From an uncultured Acetatifactor sp. (GTDB taxonomy: Bacteria > Bacillota > Clostridia > Lachnospirales > Lachnospiraceae), in contig CAJUSI010000009.1 in assembly GCA_910589035.1 (NCBI GenBank), positions 62,001 to 126,000 on the forward strand: a DNA stretch of 64,000 nt, given 5' to 3'. A program made the translations under genes and the position numbers. A model generated the notes under the pieces. The model was not told the DNA's origin. It searched no databases and saw only the letters and a program-made list of their open reading frames with translations. Positions 52,178 to 60,924 of this stretch are shown in pieces (the stretch's first letter is position 1; each line of letters opens with the position of its first letter).

Positions 52178-53293
52178 ATGGATATTCAGATGTTATTACA
52201 GAAACTGAACAGCGATTTTTACACGGGCGTTCCGGATTCCCAGTTGCGCGCACTGTGCGATTGGCTGATGAAAAATAAGAACATAGGCTCAGAACATATC
52301 ATTGCAGCCAATGAGGGGAACTGCACGGCCATTGCGGCTGGGTACTATCTGGCCACCGGGAAAATTCCGGTGATATACATGCAGAACAGCGGAATCGGGA
52401 ATGCGGTCAATCCGATACTGTCTTTGACAAGCGAAAAAGTGTACGGGATTCCCGGCATTTTTATTGTGGGCTGGAGAGGGGAACCCGGTGTCCTGGACGA
52501 GCCCCAGCATATCGCCCAGGGGGAATTGACGGTGCGCCTGCTTGAGGATCTGGGAATAAAGGTTTCGGTCATTGACTCGGAGACCTCGCCGGACGATATT
52601 TCCCGGGAGCTGGAGGAGAGCGGAGAATGGTTTGCCAAGGGAAGAAGTTTGGCTTTTGTGGTGAAGAAGAATGCGCTGAAGAATGACATAAAGATTCAAT
52701 ATAAGAATTCCTATACGCTGCTGCGGGAAGAAGTGATCGAATGTATCACCGAAATATCGGATCAGGATGTCATTGTGGCCACGACGGGAAAGGCCGGGAG
52801 AGAACTGTATGAAATCCGCGAACGAAAGGGGCAGTCGCATAAATATGATTTCTTGACAGTGGGTTCCATGGGGCATTGCAGTTCAATTGCGCTGGGAATC
52901 GCCTTGAACAAGCCGGACCGTAAAATCTGGTGTATCGACGGAGACGGCGCGGTTCTCATGCACCTGGGGGCCATGGCAGTGATCGGGAACAGAAAACCGA
53001 ATAATTTCGTACATATCGTGATCAATAATGAAGCCCATGAGAGTGTGGGTGGGATGCCCACAGTTGCGGCGACCATGAACATACCACAGATTGCCCTGGG
53101 GTGCGGATATGAATCCGCGGCCTCGGCAGAGACTATGGAGGAACTCCGGCAACAGCTGCAGCATGCCAAGGCGGCAGGCGTACTCAGCCTGATTGAAGTG
53201 AAATGCGCCGTGGGCGCCAGAGCGGACCTGGGAAGACCAAAGACGACACCAAAGGAGAACAGGGACAATTTTATGAAGTTTTTGAGCGAATGA
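52178..53293 (+). CDS. aepY/ppd: phosphonopyruvate decarboxylase
   Basis: Thiamine-diphosphate enzyme that pulls the unfavourable PEP mutase reaction forward by decarboxylating phosphonopyruvate to phosphonoacetaldehyde. 371 residues, the AepY size. YTGVPDSQL (15-23) opens the pyrimidine domain, the catalytic Glu is in AANEGNC (Glu46), QNSGIGN follows, and the cofactor motif runs from GDGAVL (255-260) to NNEAHES (283-289). ATG 52178 is 7 bases from GGAGG; 52172 is too close. It lies 19 kb from the PEP mutase, at the far end of the island, whereas these genes are usually adjacent. Confidence 0.92.
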   Translation: MDIQMLLQKLNSDFYTGVPDSQLRALCDWLMKNKNIGSEHIIAANEGNCTAIAAGYYLATGKIPVIYMQNSGIGNAVNPILSLTSEKVYGIPGIFIVGWRGEPGVLDEPQHIAQGELTVRLLEDLGIKVSVIDSETSPDDISRELEESGEWFAKGRSLAFVVKKNALKNDIKIQYKNSYTLLREEVIECITEISDQDVIVATTGKAGRELYEIRERKGQSHKYDFLTVGSMGHCSSIALGIALNKPDRKIWCIDGDGAVLMHLGAMAVIGNRKPNNFVHIVINNEAHESVGGMPTVAATMNIPQIALGCGYESAASAETMEELRQQLQHAKAAGVLSLIEVKCAVGARADLGRPKTTPKENRDNFMKFLSE

Positions 53294-53335
53294 GCATCAA
53301 ATCAGGTAACTCTTTCCATTTTTTTGATTTTTGTG

Positions 53336-53364
53336 TTGGCGATATATATTGTTTATGCTATACT
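53336..53364 (+). promoter_or_regulatory. sigma-A promoter of the membrane protein/peptidase operon
   Basis: TTGGCG (53336-53341), a 17-base spacer and TATACT (53359-53364). It lies after the last glycan gene and 45 bases before the first small frame of the next unit, showing that this unit is transcribed independently. Confidence 0.65.
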
Positions 53365-53408
53365 TTTTACAGAGATCATATTCAGGACAGAAGGAGAATG
53401 GCCAGAAT

Positions 53409-53558
53409 ATGAGATTGACTTCCGAAAATGAAACGGAAAAGGAAACTGACGAAGCGACTACAAATATGGAAGACTTTGTCTTTTGGACATGCTATAAGTC
53501 CAAGGCAGATGCATATAATAAATGTGTGACAGATAGAGGGGATTCATATGAACAATAA
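53409..53558 (+). CDS. small acidic protein at head of ImmA-like operon
   Basis: 49 residues, rich in Glu and Thr at the start with a central NMEDFVFWTCYKSK segment; unrecognised. ATG 53409 follows GAAGGAGAA with a rather long spacing. It overlaps the next gene by 11 bases and is downstream of a good promoter, which supports translation. Could be a regulatory or antitoxin-like leader protein. Confidence 0.5.
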   Translation: MRLTSENETEKETDEATTNMEDFVFWTCYKSKADAYNKCVTDRGDSYEQ

Positions 53559-53982
53559 TATCTTCAATTTTAAAATTGGAGATGCTACGGCCTATTTTGT
53601 CTTTTATGTAGTTATACCAATCATAGTGACATATATTAGTTTGAAGGTTTTTCCTTCAGATATTACTTCAGGCGTGTACTGTTACGTGACTATTTTGGTG
53701 AGTATTTTGAATAGCATGTATGACGGAGCAGGCCGGTGGCGCAGCGGAACCAAAAGCCGGCGTAACGCGAAAATTTTTGCAATATGGGTATGTGACGCAA
53801 TAGTCGGAGTTTACTGTCTCTATGTAATTTTTTCGGTATTAATCATGAATAATATGAATTGTCGTCAGGATTGGATACTTTTTACTTATGGTGGTGCTGT
53901 GTCGGTTGTTCTTTGGGATATGGGGACTTCGTTCCTACAAAACATTACCCTGAAAAAGGAGATAGGAGGTGTTGAGGCATGA
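53548..53982 (+). CDS. integral membrane protein of unknown function
   Basis: 144 residues with three hydrophobic helices (about 16-34, 73-98 and 109-125) and a basic loop GRWRSGTKSRRNAK. No known family recognised. Overlaps both neighbours (11 and 4 bases), so the three genes are coupled. It may anchor or be the substrate of the membrane-bound peptidase encoded next. Confidence 0.65.
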   Translation: MNNNIFNFKIGDATAYFVFYVVIPIIVTYISLKVFPSDITSGVYCYVTILVSILNSMYDGAGRWRSGTKSRRNAKIFAIWVCDAIVGVYCLYVIFSVLIMNNMNCRQDWILFTYGGAVSVVLWDMGTSFLQNITLKKEIGGVEA

Positions 53983-54611
53983 GACCAGAACTGTATTTAA
54001 TAGGAATGAGTACGATTGGCGTTATTGTATTTGTTGTTTCGTTCCTGTTAAATAGAAAAAGTTTGAAAGAGGAGCTTGCTGTTGCCGTTAAGCAGGATAT
54101 TTCAATCGAACAAATGAGAATTGCCGAAAAAAAGGTGTCGAATTTTCTTTTCCAAAACGGTCTCAATCCTGGCGAGGGTATCTCAGTCATTGGACGGGCG
54201 CTAAATATTTATGAGGGCGACGAAGACGATAGAATTTCCAGTCAGGCTCATTTGAGCGGTCCTGACAGGAATGGAGCAATGGTTGTTACATTTCGGAAGG
54301 GGCTGAGCAGGCAGGAAAGAACATTTGCATTTGCCCACGAGTGCGGGCATGTCATCAATGAGGATGATGCTCCAATAGACCGCCCGGACGGAAAGCACAA
54401 GCCACAGATTGAACAGGCGGCGGATTATGTTGCTGCGGCCCTGCTCATGCCTCTTGACGAGGTCTACGTTTTTTTGTGTGAAAACAGGTATCAGGACACG
54501 ACTCCCCAAAATCGGATCCGGCTAACGAAAACATTATGCAGGAAGTATGGTGTGAGTGAAGTGATAGCTTTGCGAAGAATTCGGGAAGTATTTGTACTCA
54601 AATCCGCATAG
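53979..54611 (+). CDS. membrane-anchored ImmA/IrrE-type metallopeptidase
   Basis: 210 residues: one N-terminal transmembrane helix (about 6-24), a short linker, then a zinc peptidase domain with HECGH at 120-124 (HExxH) and a third ligand likely in EQAADYVAAALLMP (Glu145). The domain matches the ImmA/IrrE group, whose members cleave phage or stress repressors. A membrane anchor is unusual, as ImmA proteins are normally soluble and paired with a DNA-binding repressor; here the partner seems to be a membrane protein instead. Confidence 0.8.
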   Translation: MRPELYLIGMSTIGVIVFVVSFLLNRKSLKEELAVAVKQDISIEQMRIAEKKVSNFLFQNGLNPGEGISVIGRALNIYEGDEDDRISSQAHLSGPDRNGAMVVTFRKGLSRQERTFAFAHECGHVINEDDAPIDRPDGKHKPQIEQAADYVAAALLMPLDEVYVFLCENRYQDTTPQNRIRLTKTLCRKYGVSEVIALRRIREVFVLKSA

Positions 54612-54642
54612 AATGTTTTGCATGCTGCTTCCGATATAGTGA

Positions 54643-54671
54643 TTGAATCCACAGCCCAAACTTGTTATACT
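54643..54671 (+). promoter_or_regulatory. sigma-A promoter of the first AAA ATPase gene
   Basis: TTGAAT (54643-54648), 17 bases, TATACT (54666-54671), with an overlapping TATAAT at 54671. It lies 62 bases before the ATPase ATG, which has AAAGGAAAGG upstream. Confidence 0.65.
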
Positions 54672-54732
54672 ATAATAACAGGCAGGGCTGTTTTCATTTA
54701 TACTCAAATTTTTATAAAGGAAAGGCATATCC

Positions 54733-56418
54733 ATGGCGAGAACAGTAGGGATCGGGATTCAGGGATTCGCAAAAATCCGGGAAAATCAATACTTTTATGT
54801 GGATAAGACGGATTTTATCCGGGAATGGTGGGAGAGCGGGGATGATGTGACTTTGATTACACGTCCGCGCCGATTTGGGAAGACCTTGAACATGAGTATG
54901 CTGGAACAATTTTTCTCACTGGAGTACGCCGACAGAGGAGATTTGTTCAGGGATTTGTCCATTTGGAAAGAAGAGAAATACCGCAGACTTCAGGGGACGT
55001 ATCCGGTAATCAGTCTATCTTTTGCCAATGTAAAAGAGGGCTGCTATCAGTCTGTGGTGCTGCGTATCTGCCAGTTATTGACGGATTTGTACCATCAGAA
55101 TGATTTTCTATTGCAGGGAAAGCTGCTGTCAGAGCGGGAGAAGGAGGAATATTGCAGGGTTTCCATGGATATGCCGGAGGTTGTTGCCACTATGGCTCTT
55201 CATAAAATGTCGGAATATCTTTTCCGGTATTACGGGAAAAAGGTGATTATTCTTCTGGACGAGTACGATACGCCCCTGCAGGAGGCGTATGCAGGCGGTT
55301 ATTGGAAGGAATTGGTTGGTTTTACCAGAAGCCTGTTTAATACTACATTTAAGACAAATATCTACCTGGAGCGGGCAATTATGACCGGAATTACGCGTGT
55401 CAGTAAGGAGTCGGTCTTTTCGGATTTGAATAATCTGGAAGTAGTGACGACGACTTCGGAGAAATACGAGACTGCGTTTGGATTTACAGGGCAGGAAGTG
55501 CGAGAGGCATTGGCAGAGTATGGCTTTTCCGGACAGATGGCGAAGGTAAAGAGCTGGTACGACGGATTTACTTTTGGAAACAGGAGGGATATTTATAATC
55601 CATGGTCTATTCTTAATTTTCTGGATAAGGGAAGGCTGTCAGCTTATTGGGCCAATACAAGCAGTAATAGTCTGGTGGGCAGGCTGATCCGGGAGGGCGG
55701 AAAAAATGTCAAGATGATCATGGAAGATTTATTGGAGGGAAAAACACTTCACACCCGGATTGATGAGCAGATTGTTTTCGAACAGCTGGATTATCGGGAA
55801 AGCGCTATTTGGAGCCTGTTGCTGGCAAGCGGGTATCTGCGGGTGGAGAATATAAACTTTGATGAGGAGTGCGGTTGGGAAGAGTATGATTTGGCACTTA
55901 CCAATAAAGAAGTGCGGTTGATGTTTGAACGGATGATCCGGGAGTGGTTTTCCGATTTCACTCCTGCATACAATGAGTTTGTAAAAGCCCTGCTTTCAGG
56001 AGATGTGGAGACTATGAATGAATATATGAACCATGTGGCATTGGAGACCTTCAGTTCCTTTGATACAGGACGAAAGGTATCTGTAAATACAGAACCTGAA
56101 CGGTTCTATCATGGTTTTGTTCTGGGGCTTCTGGTTGAACTGCGCGGGCGTTATATTCTTACTTCTAACAGAGAGAGCGGTTATGGAAGATATGATGTGC
56201 TTCTGGAACCGGTAAATGACAGGGATGATGCCATTATTATTGAATTTAAGGTGTTTCATCCTGCGAAAGAAAAAACGCTGGAGGATACAGTTAAGGCTGC
56301 ACATATGCAGATAGAAGAAAAGCAATATGCGGCAGTATTGGAAGCAAAGGGAATTCAAAAGTCGCGGACTCGGAAATATGGAATTGCCTTCGAAGGAAAG
56401 CGGGTATTAATCGGCTGA
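54733..56418 (+). CDS. AAA ATPase with C-terminal PD-(D/E)XK nuclease-like domain (DUF1703 type)
   Basis: 561 residues. N-terminal VGIGIQGFAKIRENQYFYVDKT and Walker A RPRRFGKT (44-51) are the trademark of this family; IILLDEYDTPLQEAY is Walker B and GITRVSKESVFSDLNNL the sensor region. The C-terminus has GRYDVLLEP and IIEFKVF with the PD-(D/E)XK core, then YGIAFEGKRV. Such genes are very numerous in gut Clostridia and Bacteroidetes; function is not established, with defence or mobile-element roles suggested. Its 3' end converges with the Rpn remnant. Confidence 0.88.
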   Translation: MARTVGIGIQGFAKIRENQYFYVDKTDFIREWWESGDDVTLITRPRRFGKTLNMSMLEQFFSLEYADRGDLFRDLSIWKEEKYRRLQGTYPVISLSFANVKEGCYQSVVLRICQLLTDLYHQNDFLLQGKLLSEREKEEYCRVSMDMPEVVATMALHKMSEYLFRYYGKKVIILLDEYDTPLQEAYAGGYWKELVGFTRSLFNTTFKTNIYLERAIMTGITRVSKESVFSDLNNLEVVTTTSEKYETAFGFTGQEVREALAEYGFSGQMAKVKSWYDGFTFGNRRDIYNPWSILNFLDKGRLSAYWANTSSNSLVGRLIREGGKNVKMIMEDLLEGKTLHTRIDEQIVFEQLDYRESAIWSLLLASGYLRVENINFDEECGWEEYDLALTNKEVRLMFERMIREWFSDFTPAYNEFVKALLSGDVETMNEYMNHVALETFSSFDTGRKVSVNTEPERFYHGFVLGLLVELRGRYILTSNRESGYGRYDVLLEPVNDRDDAIIIEFKVFHPAKEKTLEDTVKAAHMQIEEKQYAAVLEAKGIQKSRTRKYGIAFEGKRVLIG

Positions 56419-56891
56419 AGAAGATTTGTACGCTATATTGTAAAGCACAGAAAACAGTTCGGAATAGAAAGCATAAAAGGAGTCAGGAAGAGGGATATGA
56501 ATGCGGCAATTTTGAACCGCAGATACAGCGTGTCCGGCTCTCCTCTGAGTCATAATTCTCTCACGAAGGTCGGAGGGGACGTTCCCCAGCTCTTCCAGAA
56601 GCTGGAGGATATCTTCGATTTTTCCTTCTGCTCGTCCCTCATTTCGCACATCATCATCCGCTCCTTCCGGTCGCGGATAGCTTTCAGGCGCTCCTCGCGG
56701 AGATAGCGCAATGTTTTGCGAAGGCTCAGATTTTCCGGTATTTCAATGGCCTCTTTCATACCCCTGCTTTTCACTTTGAGCATATCCAAATCCTCCTCCT
56801 GCTTTGTATTGAACAGCCGGATCCAGTCATTGACCGCGCATGCACCCCGAAGGGGTTTGTTCAGCTCAATGTGTTTATCAAATTGTTGCAT
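56407..56891 (-). pseudogene. frameshifted C-terminal remnant of an Rpn/PD-(D/E)XK transposase-family gene
   Basis: Two minus-strand frames continue each other: the first (from 56891) reads CAVNDWIRLFNTKQEEDLDML...LRYLREERLKAIRDRKERMMMC, and the family-like continuation VRNEGRAEGKIEDILQLLEELG appears in another frame from about 56649 to 56407. The break near 56640-56650 is best explained by a single frameshift. N-terminal nuclease residues are missing, since the next gene starts close by on the other strand. The Rpn family promotes recombination and is often decayed. Confidence 0.7.
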
Positions 56892-56972
56892 GATATCTGC
56901 ATTTAGTGTATCCTATAAATGAAACGAATGCGAAGAAAGAGTGATGGGAGACAGGTGACGGGAGGGAGCAGA

Positions 56973-58679
56973 ATGAAGCGGTATTTTAACACGGAAGGCT
57001 GGTGCAGCCCGGACCGGCACTACATGGTGCGGCTGGACGAGCGGCTGGATAAAATAAAGAGGCTCTATGTGGACAGAGGGAAATACTTTATTATCAACAG
57101 GGGCCGGCAGTACGGCAAGACAACGACACTTTTCGCACTGGAAGAATACCTGAAAGCCGATTACCTTGTGATCTCCCTTGATTTTCAGGGAATCAGTACA
57201 ATGGAATACAGCGATGAATATATTTTCACAAAGGCATTCCTGCGGATGTTTGTGGAAGTGCTGGAAGACAGCGGGGCGGACACGGATGAGGTGAGGCCTG
57301 TCATTATGCTTATGAGGGAAGCAGCGCAGAATACATTGGGCGAGATGTTCTATCTGCTGAGCAAGTTCTGCAGGGCAGCGGCCAAACCGGTGGTCATGAT
57401 GATCGATGAAGTGGACAATGCATCCAATCATCAGGTGTTTCTTGATTTTCTGGCAATGCTTCGGAGCTATTACTTAAAACGGAAGAATAAAACGACTTTC
57501 CATTCCGTCATCCTTGCAGGGGTGTATGACATCAAAAATCTGAAATTGAAGATACGTCCCGATGCGGAACATCAGTATAACAGTCCGTGGAATATCGCGG
57601 CGGATTTTGATATCAATATGAATTTCACTGCGGACCAGATCCGCGCAATGCTGGAAGAATATGAGGAAGACAACCGGACCGGCATGGATGTGAGCGCCAT
57701 GGCGGAGGAAATCTATCAGTATACCTCCGGCTATCCGTATCTGGTGTCGGCGCTGTGCAAGATCCTGGACGAAAAGCTGCCGGAGGAACTTTCGGAAGAA
57801 CTGCAGGAAAGGCTTTCGGAAGGAACGCAGAGAAGACTTTCAGACGGACAGCCAGAGAGGCTTTCAGAAAGTCTGCAGGGAAGGCAGCCGGAGGAACTAC
57901 TGGAAGGCAGTGCCGTTAAAGACCGGAAAAACGTCTGGTCCGGAGAAGGGCTGGCAGAAGCGGTCAAAATTCTCCTGAATGAGAAGTCCCCCTTATTTGA
58001 AAGCATGATGAAGCAGCTTGACACGTATAAGGAGCTGCGGATTCTGATAGAAGAAATTGTGTATCAGGGCAAGAAGGTGCCGTTCAGTCCTTTTGTCAAA
58101 TCTGTTAATCTGGGGCGTATGTTCGGGTATTTAAAAGATGACAATGGGCGCATTATTATAGCAAACCGCATATTTGAAATGAGCATGATGAATATGCTTA
58201 TTACGGAAGAGTCGCTGAGAAGCGATGCCTTCAGATCCGGAGACCGGGACAGAAACCGGTTTATCCGAAACGGAAGATTGAACATGCGGCTGGTATTGGA
58301 GAAATTCGTGGAGTATTTCCATGAAGTCTACGGCGAGAACGACGAAAAATTCGTGGAAAGCTGCGGGCGGAAATTTTTCCTGCTGTTCCTGAAGCCCATC
58401 ATCAACGGGACGGGGAATTATTACCTGGAGGCCCAGACCAGGGACATGGGCCGGACGGATGTGGTGGTGGACTACAGGGGCGAGCAGTTCGTGGTGGAGA
58501 TGAAGATCTGGCGGGGAAATGAGTACAATGAGAGAGGCGAAAGACAGATGACAGAGTACCTGGATTATTTCCGCCGGGAGAAAGGCTATATGCTCAGCTT
58601 CAATTTCAATAAGAAGAAAGAGATCGGCGTGAAGGAGATAGCCATTGGAGACAAGACTATCGTGGAGGCGGTGGTCTGA
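56973..58679 (+). CDS. AAA ATPase with C-terminal PD-(D/E)XK-like domain and Leu/Glu/Ser repeat insert
   Basis: 568 residues. Walker A NRGRQYGKTTTL (42-53) and Walker B VVMMIDEVDNA are clear, followed by GVYDIKNLK and the SPWNIAADFDINM segment common in AAA-like/PD-(D/E)XK proteins. The C-terminus has RTDVVVDYRGEQFVVEMKIWRG, the nuclease-like core. Between about residues 269 and 313 sits a run of short repeats based on ERLSExxQ. ATG 56973 after GGGAGGGAG is preferred over 56919. Distantly related to the previous ATPase. Confidence 0.83.
   Translation: MKRYFNTEGWCSPDRHYMVRLDERLDKIKRLYVDRGKYFIINRGRQYGKTTTLFALEEYLKADYLVISLDFQGISTMEYSDEYIFTKAFLRMFVEVLEDSGADTDEVRPVIMLMREAAQNTLGEMFYLLSKFCRAAAKPVVMMIDEVDNASNHQVFLDFLAMLRSYYLKRKNKTTFHSVILAGVYDIKNLKLKIRPDAEHQYNSPWNIAADFDINMNFTADQIRAMLEEYEEDNRTGMDVSAMAEEIYQYTSGYPYLVSALCKILDEKLPEELSEELQERLSEGTQRRLSDGQPERLSESLQGRQPEELLEGSAVKDRKNVWSGEGLAEAVKILLNEKSPLFESMMKQLDTYKELRILIEEIVYQGKKVPFSPFVKSVNLGRMFGYLKDDNGRIIIANRIFEMSMMNMLITEESLRSDAFRSGDRDRNRFIRNGRLNMRLVLEKFVEYFHEVYGENDEKFVESCGRKFFLLFLKPIINGTGNYYLEAQTRDMGRTDVVVDYRGEQFVVEMKIWRGNEYNERGERQMTEYLDYFRREKGYMLSFNFNKKKEIGVKEIAIGDKTIVEAVV
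57778..57908 (+). repeat. in-frame degenerate tandem repeat inside the ATPase gene
   Basis: About five units of 24-27 bases coding for variants of LSExxQERLSE-type octapeptides. The frame is kept throughout. Such repeats can change in number by slippage, which would alter the length of a surface linker between the ATPase and nuclease parts. Confidence 0.6.
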
Positions 58680-58744
58680 AGAGAGGAACCGAAACAGAAG
58701 CGAAAGAAAAGCGAAAGAAAATAATGTAAAATTTTCAAAAGGAA

Positions 58745-58773
58745 TTGCCGAAAAACAAAGAATATGCTATGAT
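58745..58773 (+). promoter_or_regulatory. sigma-A promoter of potABCD
   Basis: TTGCCG (58745-58750), a 17-base spacer, then TATGAT (58768-58773). The leader is about 90 bases before the TTG start of potA. Confidence 0.6.
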
Positions 58774-58868
58774 GAAAACAGGAAGAGCTTATCCAGAGCG
58801 AATGTTTATCCCCCTATACAAAAGACAAAATGGATAAGTTCTTCCTTTTTGCAAAGGAGAGGCAGTCA

Positions 58869-60107
58869 TTGAAAAATACGATTATCACTTTAAAGGACGT
58901 TACTGTTTCTTATGATGGGGAGCAGGTTTTGAACGGTTTCAACCTGGAGATACATGACGGAGAGTTCGTTACTCTGCTGGGCCCCTCCGGCTGCGGCAAG
59001 ACTACCGCGCTGCGCACCATCGCCGGTTTTATCAGACCGGACAGGGGGGATGTCTTTTTTTATGAGAGAAACATTACGAATCTTCCGCCCCACAAGCGGG
59101 AGGTCAACACCATTTTCCAGAAATATGCCCTCTTCCCCCATCTGAATGTCTATGAGAATATTGCCTTCGGGATGCGGCTGAAGGGCCGGAGCGAGAAGGA
59201 GATTAAACAGACCGTGCATGAGATGCTGGCGAAGGTGAACCTCACCGGATACGCCCACCGGGGCATCGGACAGCTTTCCGGCGGACAGCAGCAGCGGGTG
59301 GCAATCGCCCGGGCGCTGGCCAATGAGCCGAAGGTTCTGCTTCTGGACGAGCCCCTGGGCGCCCTGGACTTAAAGCTGCGCAAGGATATGCAGGTGGAGC
59401 TGAAGAAGCTGCAGCAGGAGACGGGTATTACCTTCATCTTCGTCACCCATGACCAGGAGGAGGCGCTGTCCATGTCAGATACGGTGGTGGTGATGGACGG
59501 GGGCGTAATTCAGCAGATCGGAACGCCCACCGATATATACAATGAACCCCGGAACGCTTTTGTGGCGGATTTTATCGGGGAGTCCAATATCCTGGACGGT
59601 ATTATGCTGGAGGACTACTCCGTGAAGTTTGCCGGGCATGTGTTCCGCTGCCTTGACGGCGGATTCGGCCGGAATACGCCTGTGGATGTGGTGATACGGC
59701 CGGAGGACATCAGGGTGGTGGAGCCGGATTCCACCCTGATTACCGGGGATGTCACAGCGGTCACCTTCAAGGGGGTGCATTATGAGATCATAGTGGATGT
59801 GGCAGGTTTCAAATGGATGATACAGTCCACGGAATGCCGTCATGTGGGAGACAGAATAGGGCTTTCCCTCACGCCAAATGACATTCATGTCATGAAAAAG
59901 TCCGAATACTCCGGCATGTTCGGGGATTACAGTACCTTCAGTGACGAAATGGGGGAGGATATCATTGCATCTGATGAAGCCAATGCCTTAAACAGAGCGG
60001 ACGCCACAGGCAGAGCAGATAGTGCAACCGCAGTGGCCGCCTCAGACAGAGCAAACGAGTCGGAACCGGAGGATGAAAAAGAGGAGGGCCGTGCCGATGA
60101 AATCTGA
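58869..60107 (+). CDS. potA: spermidine/putrescine ABC transporter ATP-binding protein
   Basis: ATPase of the polyamine importer, 412 residues. Walker A GPSGCGKT (38-45), Q-loop FQKYALFPH, signature LSGGQQQR (136-143), Walker B LLLDEP (157-162) and the switch FVTHDQEEA are all intact; a TOBE regulatory domain follows (about 235-350). The TTG at 58869 follows AAAGGAGAGG at correct spacing and begins the family-like sequence; the upstream ATG at 58830 does not. The last 55 residues are an acidic, Ala/Asp-rich tail beyond the normal end. Confidence 0.93.
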   Translation: MKNTIITLKDVTVSYDGEQVLNGFNLEIHDGEFVTLLGPSGCGKTTALRTIAGFIRPDRGDVFFYERNITNLPPHKREVNTIFQKYALFPHLNVYENIAFGMRLKGRSEKEIKQTVHEMLAKVNLTGYAHRGIGQLSGGQQQRVAIARALANEPKVLLLDEPLGALDLKLRKDMQVELKKLQQETGITFIFVTHDQEEALSMSDTVVVMDGGVIQQIGTPTDIYNEPRNAFVADFIGESNILDGIMLEDYSVKFAGHVFRCLDGGFGRNTPVDVVIRPEDIRVVEPDSTLITGDVTAVTFKGVHYEIIVDVAGFKWMIQSTECRHVGDRIGLSLTPNDIHVMKKSEYSGMFGDYSTFSDEMGEDIIASDEANALNRADATGRADSATAVAASDRANESEPEDEKEEGRADEI

Positions 60108-60924
60108 TTCCAAGCTGCTCTCCGCCCCCTACACGGTCTGGATGACTATCTTTATCGTACTGCCCATGCTTCTGGTGGGATATTTTGCCTTTACCGACAA
60201 ATCCGGCAGCTTTACCATGGAAAACATGTTAAGCGTGGGGCAGTATTCCAATGTATTCCTGCGCTCCATCTGGCTGGGGGCGGTGGCTACGGCGGTATCG
60301 CTTATGCTGGGATATCCTTTGGCCTATATTATCGCAAAAATGAACGCCAGACGCCAGAACGTGATGGTGATGCTGGTGATGCTGCCCATGTGGATGAACT
60401 TTCTGCTGCGCACCTATGCCTGGATGACGCTTCTGGAGGACAACGGCCTGATCAACTCAGCCCTGGCCGCCATCGGCCTGCCCCGGATCCACATGATCAA
60501 TACCGCGGGAGCCGTGGTCCTTGGCATGGTTTACAATTACATACCCTACATGATTCTCCCCCTGTATTCCGTACTGACCAAAATCGACCGGAGCGTGATA
60601 GAGGCGGCCCAGGATCTGGGCGCCAACAGCAGGGAGGTCTTTTTCAAGGTAGTGGTGCCCATGAGCATGCCGGGCATTATTTCGGGGGTTACCATGGTGT
60701 TTGTGCCTGCGGTCAGCACCTTTATTATCTCGAAAATGCTGGGAGGCGGGGGAAATCTGCTCATCGGTGACCTGATCGACATGCAGTTCCTGGGCAGCGC
60801 CTACAATCCCAACCTGGGCTCGGCCGTTTCGCTGGTGCTGATGGTGATCATTCTGATCTGTATGGGCATCATGAACCAGTTTGACGACGGCGAGGCGGCC
60901 GGGGGAGGAGGAATCCTGATATGA
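60097..60924 (+). CDS. potB: spermidine/putrescine ABC transporter permease PotB
   Basis: 275 residues, six transmembrane helices, with the EAA loop EAAQDLGANSREVFFKVVVPMSMPGI that docks on PotA. ATG 60097 lies inside the potA 3' end after GAGGAGG. It overlaps potC by 4 bases. Confidence 0.92.
   Translation: MKSDSKLLSAPYTVWMTIFIVLPMLLVGYFAFTDKSGSFTMENMLSVGQYSNVFLRSIWLGAVATAVSLMLGYPLAYIIAKMNARRQNVMVMLVMLPMWMNFLLRTYAWMTLLEDNGLINSALAAIGLPRIHMINTAGAVVLGMVYNYIPYMILPLYSVLTKIDRSVIEAAQDLGANSREVFFKVVVPMSMPGIISGVTMVFVPAVSTFIISKMLGGGGNLLIGDLIDMQFLGSAYNPNLGSAVSLVLMVIILICMGIMNQFDDGEAAGGGGILI

Noticed and set aside
12305..53293. Pseudaminic or legionaminic acid pathway, common in flagellin glycosylation
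   Set aside because: No NeuB-type condensing enzyme, CMP-sialate-type synthetase or PseB/PseC-like pair was found.
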